From assembly GCA_023228225.1 (NCBI GenBank), contig JALOBO010000095.1, positions 1 through 5,798 of the forward strand: a stretch of DNA of 5,798 bases, given 5' to 3'. Source of the stretch: Clostridia bacterium (GTDB lineage: Bacteria > Bacillota > Clostridia > Christensenellales > UBA1242). The translations under genes were made by a program, and so were the position numbers. Each line of letters opens with the position of its first letter. Position 1 is the first letter of the stretch. Below are positions 1-5,218 of the stretch, in pieces. The notes under the pieces were generated by a model, which saw nothing but the letters and a program-made list of their open reading frames with translations, searched no databases and was not told the DNA's origin.

Positions 1-1508
1 TCAATCCATTTTTGTGCGCGCGCTTGTGTTTTTACGTGCCACTCAGGCGAGATGTCTAATGCAGTTTTATACACAGCTTTTACCGCATCGGGAATAATGT
101 CTATTTCCTGCAAACTTCCTTTTTGATAAATTTCTGTAATAATTTTTTCGTACAGTGCTTTATCATCACCAATCATTTTCTTTAAATCTGCATCAAACAA
201 ATCATTTACCATCAAAAATTCTTTATTTACAGTATTTGTTCGTTTGTAAACTAAACTAAACAATGGCTCCAATCCCGGACTACACTGCGCGATTAGACTA
301 ATTGAACCGGTTGGCGCAATACAACACACATTTGCGTTTCGCATTGGTTTTTCCCACTCAGACAGTGCGTGTAGTGGGAAACTGCCAAATTCAAGTGCCA
401 TTTTATGCGATTCTTCTTCAGCTGTTTCACGAATTAATTTTAAAATGCTATCCAACACATTCAATGCTTCATTTGAATCATATGGGATTCGCATTTTTAT
501 TAATAAATCATGGTAACCCATAATCCCCAGCCCTATTTTTCGTGAGTTATTCGATGCTTCTTTAATTTTATCAAGTGGAAATGCATTTTTATCGATTACA
601 TTATTCAAAAAATGCACACATTTTTTAGTATCTTCTTTTAACGATGTGGTGTCAATACTTCCATTTACAAAATATTTTGATAAATTAATGCTTCCAAGAT
701 TACATGACTCAAAGGGCAATAGTGGGAGTTCTCCACATGGGTTGGTGCTCTCTATTCTTCCAACTTTAATTAACATATTGTCGTTGTTTATGTGTCCATC
801 AAACAAAATAGCAGGTTCACCATTCTTCCAACTACCATCAACGATGCCGTTCCAAATTTCTTTTACCGTGATTGGTCTTTTACTACCATCATCTAATATT
901 TCTTTTGTGACTACTTTATTCCAACGTTTATTTTTAACATCGTCCATAAATTCATCAGTTATCATTACGGATAAGTTAAAATTTCTAATTTGACCTTCTA
1001 CAGATTTACATTTTATAAAATCCATAATATCGCCATGATTACATGGTAATGACCCTAAAGCCGCGCCTCGACGTTTACCGCCTGCTTTAATGGCTTCTAT
1101 TGCGGCGTCGAAGACCCTCATGAAACTTACGACCCCGCTAGCCACGCCATTATTCTCACCAACAGCAGAATTTTTCTGTCGGAGTTCGCAAAATGACATG
1201 CCGACCCCGCCGCCCGATTTAAAAATCATTGCATCATTTTTTATCGCATCAAAAATGGATTCCATTGTATCGTGAACAGGGGTCACGAAACATGCCGAAA
1301 GCTGTCCAAACTGCATACCCGCGTTAAATAAAGTAGGACTGTTTGGTAAAAATTTACAATCATTCATCAAATTAAAAAAATCTTTTTTCTGTTGTTCATC
1401 GTCGCCAATAAAATTACTAACCCGCGCACAAACATCAGACCAGCTTTTTTCATTTTTACCATAATAGCGAGCTGAAAGCACACTTTCAACAATATTTTCA
1501 GAAACCAT
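1..1508 (-). CDS. nrdJ: Class II (B12-dependent) ribonucleotide reductase, N-terminal part, truncated by window edge
   Basis: Reduces ribonucleotides to deoxyribonucleotides in the cytoplasm, using adenosylcobalamin as the radical source. 502 codons are visible and the frame stays open to the left edge. Residues 55-63 (LPNSPTLFN) and 71-74 (SACF, C73) match the N-terminal active-site region. NPCGE at 256-260 supplies the N/C/E catalytic set (N256, C258, E260). C269 in ESCNLGSINL is the likely partner of C73. APTGSIS at 398-404 is the substrate phosphate loop, and GLEPLFSLVYKR (412-423) is typical of class II. The visible end, QARAQKWI, enters another conserved block, so roughly the last part of the enzyme is missing. 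No ATP-cone precedes the catalytic domain, and no intein interrupts the visible active-site motifs. The start is ATG at 1508, because in-frame TAA codons lie just upstream. No SD site is seen, and a TATA-like box suggests a leaderless mRNA. Class II is inferred from motif style and is fairly secure. Confidence 0.93.
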   Translation of the reverse strand, partial: MVSENIVESVLSARYYGKNEKSWSDVCARVSNFIGDDEQQKKDFFNLMNDCKFLPNSPTLFNAGMQFGQLSACFVTPVHDTMESIFDAIKNDAMIFKSGGGVGMSFCELRQKNSAVGENNGVASGVVSFMRVFDAAIEAIKAGGKRRGAALGSLPCNHGDIMDFIKCKSVEGQIRNFNLSVMITDEFMDDVKNKRWNKVVTKEILDDGSKRPITVKEIWNGIVDGSWKNGEPAILFDGHINNDNMLIKVGRIESTNPCGELPLLPFESCNLGSINLSKYFVNGSIDTTSLKEDTKKCVHFLNNVIDKNAFPLDKIKEASNNSRKIGLGIMGYHDLLIKMRIPYDSNEALNVLDSILKLIRETAEEESHKMALEFGSFPLHALSEWEKPMRNANVCCIAPTGSISLIAQCSPGLEPLFSLVYKRTNTVNKEFLMVNDLFDADLKKMIGDDKALYEKIITEIYQKGSLQEIDIIPDAVKAVYKTALDISPEWHVKTQARAQKWI

Positions 1509-1787
1509 AGATTATTATATTGACATTCAGTATATATAAAGATATTTAAATTTTATTAGTTAAAATAAAAACTATCGATTTTAACATCTCTCAAAATAAC
1601 ATCTATTTTGAAACTTTTAAAAGGCTTATACCACAACACAAGTTGGTTGATGATGACTTATATCACTCACACCATAATTGTGTATTCTTGATAGTATGGT
1701 GACGCACACTGACGACATATAGCGCGTTGTTTACACAATTAAAAATAGTTAGTATTAACAAACAACAACACGAAAGTTAGCACAGGA
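1509..1787. other. Intergenic region between nrdJ and the zinc-ribbon nuclease gene
   Basis: 279 bases without a convincing gene. Next to nrdJ is its TATA-like box. A hairpin with an 8-bp AT-rich stem lies at 1591-1611 (TCAAAATA / TATTTTGA, 5-nt loop). The heptamer AACATCT occurs at 1583-1589 and again at 1598-1604, the second copy lying within the hairpin. No clear terminator for the upstream nuclease gene was found. A 30-codon minus-strand frame at 1626-1718 has no SD site and no recognisable content, and was not called. The 1640-1720 stretch has more G and C than its flanks, but no structure could be assigned to it. Confidence 0.45.
1531..1540 (-). promoter_or_regulatory. TATA-like box of nrdJ
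   Basis: On the minus strand this reads TTTATATATA, 22 nt upstream of the nrdJ ATG. That spacing would put an archaeal transcription start at or next to the start codon, in agreement with the missing SD site. It was identified by eye; in such AT-rich DNA a chance match is possible. Confidence 0.5.
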
Positions 1788-3485
1788 CTATAATTTTTTA
1801 TTGCTCGCGCAAATTGGACAACCATTACCCTTAACGCGACTATATATTACTGCTTGCCATTCGTGCCCCAACGGGCAAATCCACCAAGCTTTTTCACTAG
1901 AACCTTTACTGAACATTTCTGGTGTTTTATTGCCATTTTTTGTTGGGTGCCACTGTTTTGCCAATTCTGGGTTGGTTGTTGCTAAATCGTTGTATCCGAT
2001 TAATACTTTTTGACCTGCACAAATTGGACAACCACTCCCGTTTGACCTATCTGCGATTCTGGCTTCCCATTCATGTCCCAATGAGCATATCCACCACGCG
2101 CGTTTACCAGACTTGCTTGTAACCATTTCTGGTGTAAATCTTCCATTTTTGGTTGGATGCCACTGTGTTGCAAGTTCTGGATTTGTTGTTGTCAAATCGT
2201 TGTAACCCACTAACACTTGTTTATTTGCACAAACAGGGCAACCCACTCCTTTAGACCGTTTTGCGATTGTTGCATTCCACGCATGCCCTAAAGGACATAT
2301 CCACCAAGCTTTTTCATTTGAGCCGCAAGTATACATATCCGGTGTTAAATTACCATTTTTTGTGGGGTGCCATTGTGAAGCTAATTCTGGATTCAGTGTA
2401 GCTAAATCATTATAACCTGCTAAAACTTGACGCCCATAGCATATTGGGCAACCATCACCTCGTGACCTACTAGATATTCGGGCTTCCCACTCATGCCCTA
2501 AAGGACAAATCCACCAAGCTTTTTCATTTGGCCCTTGTGTAAACATTTCAGGAGTGAGCGTCCCATTTTTAGTCGGATACCATTGTGATGCTAATTCCGG
2601 GTTTGTTACAGCTAATGAGTTGTTTAGACAATCTTGTTTGTATAACTCCAATATGTTATTTCTATCTTGATTTAAATTAACGATGCTTTTTATATTAAGC
2701 TTTCCAAATATTAGGTTAATCAATTCCTCAACAACTTCGTTTAATCGAATATAGTTGTTTTTTACAGAGAATTTAATAATGTTATTTTCAATACAACACC
2801 CACACGTTTTGTTTTTTAATTCTTTAACTCTAATTAATCGAATTCCACAAGTTTTCAAATAGTCATTCTTCTCTTGCTCTTTTTGGTTATTCTTTTTACC
2901 AACATGATACCTACAGCCGTCATATTCTATTGCGATGTTTTTAGATGGAACCCAAACGTCCACTTCCCATTTATTGTTAATCTTTTTTCGATTTTCCACA
3001 GTATTATCGATTTGTTTTAAATAATAATATATAGCTTGTTCGGGGAAGGATGTTTGTGATTCTGATGCGCATATTGGGCAACCGTTACCAGCAACTCTAG
3101 CTGAAATAACAGCTTGCCACACATGACCTTTATAACAAACCCACCAGATTTTTTTGTGCGAACCTTTACTATACATTTCTGGAGTTAGCGTTCCATTTTT
3201 TGTAGGATGCCACTGTTTTGCAAGTTCTGGATGTGTTGTTGCTAAATCATTATAACCTGCTAAAACTGTATTCCCTGAACACACTGGGCAACCATAACCA
3301 TTTGACCTATCATTAACGGTTGCTTGCCATTCGTGCCCCAAAGGACATATCCACAATACTTTTCTACCAGAACCACTCGTCACATCTGTTGGTTTTAAAT
3401 CACCATTCTTTGTAGGGTGCCATTGTAAAGCTAAATCAGGTCGTAGTGTTGCCAAATCATTGACACCTATTATTAATTTTACCAT
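1788..3485 (-). CDS. Zinc-ribbon (DUF4379-type) repeat protein with internal PD-(D/E)xK-like endonuclease domain
   Basis: 565 residues. Six repeats of exactly 70 residues occupy 1-140 and 281-560. Each has a core like DLATTNPELAKQWHPTKNG, then WWICPLGHEW, then GCPIC. Zinc ligands in each repeat are C-x3-H plus CxxC, for example C47, H51, C66, C69 and C537, H541, C556, C559. This matches the probable zinc-ribbon family DUF4379 (Pfam PF14311). Residues 141-280 form a nuclease-like domain of the Vsr/DUF559 kind: E149 in SFPEQAI, D176 in EVDVWVP, E187 and D189 in IAIEYDG, H194, then RLIRVKEL. The repeats probably bind DNA and the insert probably cleaves it; both roles are inferred from family. 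It starts at ATG 3485, with an in-frame TAA immediately upstream, and no SD site is seen. It lies directly upstream of nrdJ on the same strand, a position often taken by free-standing homing endonucleases in viruses. Target and activity are unknown. Confidence 0.88.
   Translation of the reverse strand: MVKLIIGVNDLATLRPDLALQWHPTKNGDLKPTDVTSGSGRKVLWICPLGHEWQATVNDRSNGYGCPVCSGNTVLAGYNDLATTHPELAKQWHPTKNGTLTPEMYSKGSHKKIWWVCYKGHVWQAVISARVAGNGCPICASESQTSFPEQAIYYYLKQIDNTVENRKKINNKWEVDVWVPSKNIAIEYDGCRYHVGKKNNQKEQEKNDYLKTCGIRLIRVKELKNKTCGCCIENNIIKFSVKNNYIRLNEVVEELINLIFGKLNIKSIVNLNQDRNNILELYKQDCLNNSLAVTNPELASQWYPTKNGTLTPEMFTQGPNEKAWWICPLGHEWEARISSRSRGDGCPICYGRQVLAGYNDLATLNPELASQWHPTKNGNLTPDMYTCGSNEKAWWICPLGHAWNATIAKRSKGVGCPVCANKQVLVGYNDLTTTNPELATQWHPTKNGRFTPEMVTSKSGKRAWWICSLGHEWEARIADRSNGSGCPICAGQKVLIGYNDLATTNPELAKQWHPTKNGNKTPEMFSKGSSEKAWWICPLGHEWQAVIYSRVKGNGCPICASNKKL
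1806..2645 (-). repeat. Four tandem 210-bp units (zinc-ribbon repeats 3-6)
   Basis: The units are 2436-2645, 2226-2435, 2016-2225 and 1806-2015, each exactly 210 bases (70 codons) with no insertion or deletion between them. At the DNA level they are diverged, largely at synonymous positions. The exception is a 39-base stretch at 2282-2320 that matches 2492-2530 at 38 positions. The first unit has a degenerate leading edge (NNSLAVTNPELA in place of GYNDLATTNPELA). Confidence 0.9.
3066..3485 (-). repeat. Two tandem 210-bp units (zinc-ribbon repeats 1-2)
   Basis: The units are 3276-3485 and 3066-3275, in the same 70-codon register as the downstream block. Repeat 2 ends GNGCPICAS, like repeat 6. 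Repeat 1 resembles repeat 5 (both have VTS.SG and DRSNG.GCP). The nuclease-coding segment 2646-3065 separates the two blocks and is itself 420 bases long, so the 210-base register is kept across it. Confidence 0.88.
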
Positions 3486-3503
3486 TTAGTATTTATATAT
3501 TGG

Positions 3504-3510
3504 TTTTATA
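3504..3510 (-). promoter_or_regulatory. TATA-like box of the zinc-ribbon nuclease gene
   Basis: The minus strand reads TATAAAA, 18 nt upstream of ATG 3485. It could give a leaderless or nearly leaderless transcript. A second AT run, ATATATAAAT at 3491-3500, lies too close to the ATG to be the archaeal box for this start. Found by eye in AT-rich DNA. Confidence 0.4.
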
Positions 3511-3570
3511 CACATAAAAAGATAATTATAATACAAAAAAGTTTAAAAACATATAATACGTAGTATGCGA

Positions 3571-3611
3571 TTAAAAAATAATATTAGTGTAAATACGCGC
3601 GCACCGTATTT
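3571..3611 (-). terminator. Possible terminator after the 58-residue gene
   Basis: A 7-bp stem, AAATACG / CGTATTT (3591-3597 with 3605-3611), encloses the GC-rich loop 3598-3604. On the minus strand it is followed about a dozen bases later by TTATTTTTTAA (around 3571-3581). The stem and the T tract are not adjacent, so this is only a weak candidate for ending the 3642-4185 unit. Confidence 0.3.
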
Positions 3612-3641
3612 TTAACAGCAAAGGTAATTTTGTGTGTATGT

Positions 3642-3818
3642 CTACTTCATTAACTTTTCAATTTGTTGAATAGCTACTTCGAGTCCTTTGATATAACCAT
3701 CATAAAACACCCTGTCATCATGACTAATGCGTTTTGTTTTATTAAAATACAATACTGTTTTTTCAATTTCTAAAGTTAATTGATTAATTAATTTAACGCG
3801 GTTGGTTTGTGGTGTCAT
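3642..3818 (-). CDS. Small helical protein, 58 residues, unknown function
   Basis: Reading the minus strand gives a 58-codon frame from ATG 3818 to TAG at 3642-3644. The ATG comes one base after the TAA of the upstream gene, a junction that suggests translational coupling and cotranscription with the 3820-4185 gene. The product is rich in charged and aliphatic residues and looks mostly alpha-helical: RVKLINQLTLEIEKTVLYF, a short SHDDR turn, then YIKGLEVAIQQIEKLMK. The spacing of hydrophobic residues fits two amphipathic helices, possibly a helical hairpin or a coiled coil. No membrane segment, signal peptide or cysteine is present. Many viral genomes carry small helical proteins of this style, but I do not recognise a family and assign no function. 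It is shorter than a usual 60-residue ORF cut-off and so easily missed. Confidence 0.7.
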   Translation of the reverse strand: MTPQTNRVKLINQLTLEIEKTVLYFNKTKRISHDDRVFYDGYIKGLEVAIQQIEKLMK

Positions 3819-3819
3819 G

Positions 3820-4185
3820 TTAGTGGGTTTCCCAATAAGCTTCGTCTACAGATTTATTGTGGGTGGCAAATGCTTTTTCAGATTTCTCAATTGACGCCCA
3901 TTCAGCCACGTGGTCTTTTTTAGTTTTAACTACAGGTTTAACAACTCTTTTTGGCTGTTTATATAAAACTGCCCATTCATAACCTTCCGTCATACGTTGA
4001 CCAGCTCTTGCCCCTACAGCATACATAACCTCAGCATGTTTGTGCGCGTTTTGACAGTCATCCCACGCCTGTGCTAATTTAGCAGATTTCCGCATAGAAA
4101 TGGTTCCCGAACCTCGCTTAAAAAGTTTATAACCTTCGGCTGAATATTTTTCAATTTCTTGATTCATTAATGATTTTCTTGGCAT
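3820..4185 (-). CDS. Small protein with a repeated unnamed domain plus a basic/charged tail (paralogue C)
   Basis: 121 residues from ATG 4185. Residues 8-78 carry the domain shared with the genes at 5219-5494 and 5491-5751: EIEKYSAEGYKLFKRGSG, an A..C...H.HAEVMY centre and the closing YEWAVLYK. A tail of about 43 residues follows, basic at first (KRVVKPVVKTKK) and then mixed charge, which the other copies lack. ATG 4206 would add seven residues, but it lies almost inside the promoter palindrome. A GAGG site stands 8 nt before ATG 4185, so 4185 is preferred. It heads a two-gene unit with the 58-residue gene one base downstream. Its promoter sits within a perfect inverted repeat, so a repressor or activator may act there. 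The domain is small and has no visible catalytic residues; its function is unknown and its family not recognised. Confidence 0.82.
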   Translation of the reverse strand: MPRKSLMNQEIEKYSAEGYKLFKRGSGTISMRKSAKLAQAWDDCQNAHKHAEVMYAVGARAGQRMTEGYEWAVLYKQPKRVVKPVVKTKKDHVAEWASIEKSEKAFATHNKSVDEAYWETH

Positions 4186-4202
4186 TAAGTTTTCCTCATA
4201 CA

Positions 4203-4233
4203 ACATAGGTTTAACATATATTTAAACCTATGT
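4203..4233 (-). promoter_or_regulatory. Promoter inside a perfect inverted repeat (putative operator)
   Basis: ACATAGGTTTAA (4203-4214) and TTAAACCTATGT (4222-4233) are perfect 12-base inverted arms around the 7-base spacer CATATAT. The minus-strand TATA-like box TTTAAATATA (4217-4226) spans the spacer and one arm. A dimeric regulator bound here would compete with the transcription machinery. The arrangement is seen directly; the operator role is inferred. Confidence 0.6.
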
Positions 4234-4267
4234 ATTACAGTAAAACTAACAGTTAACAACAATTAAC

Positions 4268-4275
4268 TATAAATA
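4268..4275 (+). promoter_or_regulatory. TATA-like box of the tRNA gene
   Basis: TATAAATA ends 23 nt before the tRNA 5' end, the usual place for an archaeal tRNA promoter. Immediately upstream is the inverted pair AGTTAA / TTAACT (4251-4256 and 4263-4268). The region is divergent with the promoter at 4203-4233, so two opposite transcripts start within about 100 bases. Confidence 0.5.
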
Positions 4276-4298
4276 GTATTACTTACATATAAAATAAT

Positions 4299-4372
4299 AG
4301 CGATATGGGGAAGTGGATTATCCCAGCAGGCTCATAACCTGTTGACCGTCAGTTCGAATCTGACTATCGCCA
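4299..4372 (+). tRNA. tRNA with CAU anticodon (elongator Met, or Ile2 if the wobble C is modified)
   Basis: A full cloverleaf can be drawn. Acceptor 4299-4305 pairs with 4365-4371 at six of seven positions. D stem is 4308-4311 with 4321-4324. Anticodon stem is 4326-4330 with 4338-4342 and loop CTCATAA (anticodon 4333-4335). The variable loop is 5 nt. T stem is 4348-4352 with 4360-4364 and loop TTCGAAT. A73 is at 4372 and no CCA is encoded after it. It lacks the three G-C pairs that mark initiator tRNAs in the anticodon stem (here A-T, G-C, G-C), so it is not an obvious initiator. The first acceptor pair is A1 with C72, a mismatch. It is the only plus-strand gene in the window. Deciding between Met and Ile2 needs comparison with host tRNAs. 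Confidence 0.93.
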
Positions 4373-4388
4373 TTATTATTCTTCAAAT

Positions 4389-4424
4389 AAAGCACTACAT
4401 TGCAAATAATCAATATAGTGTTTT
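4389..4424 (+). terminator. Hairpin downstream of the tRNA, possible terminator or processing signal
   Basis: 4389-4402 pairs with 4411-4424 over 14 positions, with one C·A mismatch and one G·T wobble, around the 8-base loop CAAATAAT. The 3' arm ends in TTTT. It starts 16 nt after the tRNA. A second 9-bp hairpin (4408-4416 with 4428-4436) uses part of the same 3' arm, so the two cannot form together. The heptamer CAAATAA occurs three times here, at 4384, 4403 and 4439. Confidence 0.4.
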
Positions 4425-4443
4425 ATCATATTGATTTTCAAAT

Positions 4444-4479
4444 AAAAAAAAAAAGAAATTAACTTAATTTTTAGTTAAT
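4444..4479 (-). terminator. Intrinsic-type terminator of the 4505-5751 gene cluster
   Basis: On the minus strand the perfect 7-bp stem ATTAACT / AGTTAAT (4473-4479 with 4458-4464, 8-nt loop) is followed by TTTC and then eleven consecutive T residues (4444-4454). It lies 25 bases after the stop codon of the 4505 gene and points away from it. The stem is AT-only and weak, but the T tract alone can end transcription in archaea. Confidence 0.65.
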
Positions 4480-4504
4480 CGCAATCAAGATTCATCATAT
4501 GAAA

Positions 4505-4732
4505 TTACCTTGTAATACGTATCACATTGCCTGATTTATCAGTTCTATACAACTTCTCTTTTACAAATACACCATATCCATAATCTAAATCAACAATTCT
4601 AGCTAGATATCCCATTTTACGATAAGTTTTAGCTGTTTTTTGAGCTTCAGATTTAGTAGAAACAGGGTTTCCTACAGAATGTAGCGTTTCACCATTAAAT
4701 TTTCTAGTTGACATTTTTAATTCTATCACCAT
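4505..4732 (-). CDS. Small basic protein, unknown function
   Basis: 75 residues from ATG 4732. The core, KFNGETLHSVGNPVSTKSEAQ followed by AKTYRKMGYLARIV and YGYGVFVKEK, looks like a compact beta-alpha-beta fold: a strand, a Lys-rich helix with the 'TKSEAQKTAKTYRKMGY' pattern, and two strands. From memory, small archaeal and viral proteins with a 'T+xEAxxxAxxxRxxGYxaRvV' pattern exist, but none has a secure function, so none is given. An alternative start at ATG 4714 (MSTRKFNG) has GGTGAT 10 nt ahead and would remove six residues. ATG 4732 is kept because its distance to the distal TATA-like box equals that of the 3820-4185 gene. It is the last gene before the terminator at 4444-4479. Its own promoter overlaps the end of the upstream gene. 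Confidence 0.8.
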   Translation of the reverse strand: MVIELKMSTRKFNGETLHSVGNPVSTKSEAQKTAKTYRKMGYLARIVDLDYGYGVFVKEKLYRTDKSGNVIRITR

Positions 4733-4748
4733 TAATAAATTAACGCAA

Positions 4749-4779
4749 CGTATATTTAAACGTATATTTAAACGTATGT
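4749..4779 (-). promoter_or_regulatory. Tandem TATA-like promoter of the 4505 gene
   Basis: The 12-base unit CGTATATTTAAA is repeated head to tail at 4749-4760 and 4761-4772 and begins a third time (CGTATGT). Read on the minus strand it gives two TTTAAATATA boxes 12 bases apart. The distal copy, 4759-4779, matches the promoter at 4213-4233 in 19 of 21 bases. The element overlaps the stop codon of the upstream gene (TAA at 4768-4770). Confidence 0.55.
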
Positions 4780-5217
4780 ACGCATGTCATCACACATTTG
4801 CATAACATTATCAATAACTTGAAACGCTACATTTGCACCATGTAATTTTACATATTCAAATACTTCTTTACTACATTCAAAAACTTCAATATTGCCCTCT
4901 ATTGCGTAATCGTGCGTTTCATCAAATCGGTCAATTTTAGTTTTTGAATTATTCAAGGCATTGTTCCGCGATGTTCCAATTCCGTATAACACATACTCAT
5001 TGTCTCCACCACCATAAACAGCAACACAATAATAAATTGTTTCAGTTTTTATATCGTTCTGTTTGTTAAACAAATCTACCAAAGGGCAACCTTTTGGAAA
5101 ATTATATTTCGATTCACACTCCATACTATACGTTTTAGGGTATCGACATTCGTCATTATAATCATCATTTCGATATGGGCATTCACTCGGTGAGTTAATC
5201 TCTATTGATACGTTCAT
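4768..5217 (-). CDS. Cysteine-rich small protein with C-terminal alpha/beta domain, unknown function
   Basis: 149 residues from ATG 5217, two bases after the TGA of the preceding gene (TGA-A-ATG), which suggests coupling. A TTG at 5226 would add three residues; an AAGGA stretch lies upstream of both, 11 nt from the ATG and only 2 nt from the TTG, so the ATG is favoured. Residues 13-44 hold four cysteines, spaced C-x10-C-x9-C-x9-C (CPYR, ECRYP, ECES, GCPL), a plausible metal site. Residues about 61-128 look like a separate domain: YYCVAVYGGGDNEYVLYG, a helix with NNALNNSKTKIDRF, a strand ending IEVFECSKEVFEYVKLHG. The IEVFEC.KE..EYVK..G ending recalls small phage proteins of unknown role. No catalytic signature is recognised. 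It is the third gene of the small cluster. Confidence 0.82.
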   Translation of the reverse strand: MNVSIEINSPSECPYRNDDYNDECRYPKTYSMECESKYNFPKGCPLVDLFNKQNDIKTETIYYCVAVYGGGDNEYVLYGIGTSRNNALNNSKTKIDRFDETHDYAIEGNIEVFECSKEVFEYVKLHGANVAFQVIDNVMQMCDDMRTYV

Positions 5218-5218
5218 T

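Noticed and set aside
302..1275. Plus-strand frames at 302-523, 646-993 and 1090-1275
   Set aside because: They lie opposite the strongly supported nrdJ reading frame and show no recognisable protein content.
1..1508. Intein or intron in nrdJ
   Set aside because: The active-site blocks around C73, NPCGE and APTGSIS are continuous with normal spacing in the visible part.
1626..1718. 30-codon minus-strand frame between nrdJ and the nuclease gene
   Set aside because: No SD site, no fitting promoter distance and no recognisable composition; a frame of this length is expected by chance.
1801..2122. Plus-strand frames at 1801-2013 and 1922-2122
   Set aside because: They are antisense to the zinc-ribbon repeats, and their periodic look comes from the repeats on the other strand.
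1806..2645. CRISPR-like array, because of regular 210-bp spacing
   Set aside because: The repeats are coding, in frame, 210 bases long and without distinct spacers; they encode zinc ribbons.
3552..3565. Near-palindrome around TACGTA
   Set aside because: Short, imperfect and not placed at a clear promoter; likely chance in this composition.
4299..4372. Provirus attachment site at the tRNA
   Set aside because: No integrase gene and no second copy of the tRNA 3' end are visible in the window, so an att site cannot be supported.
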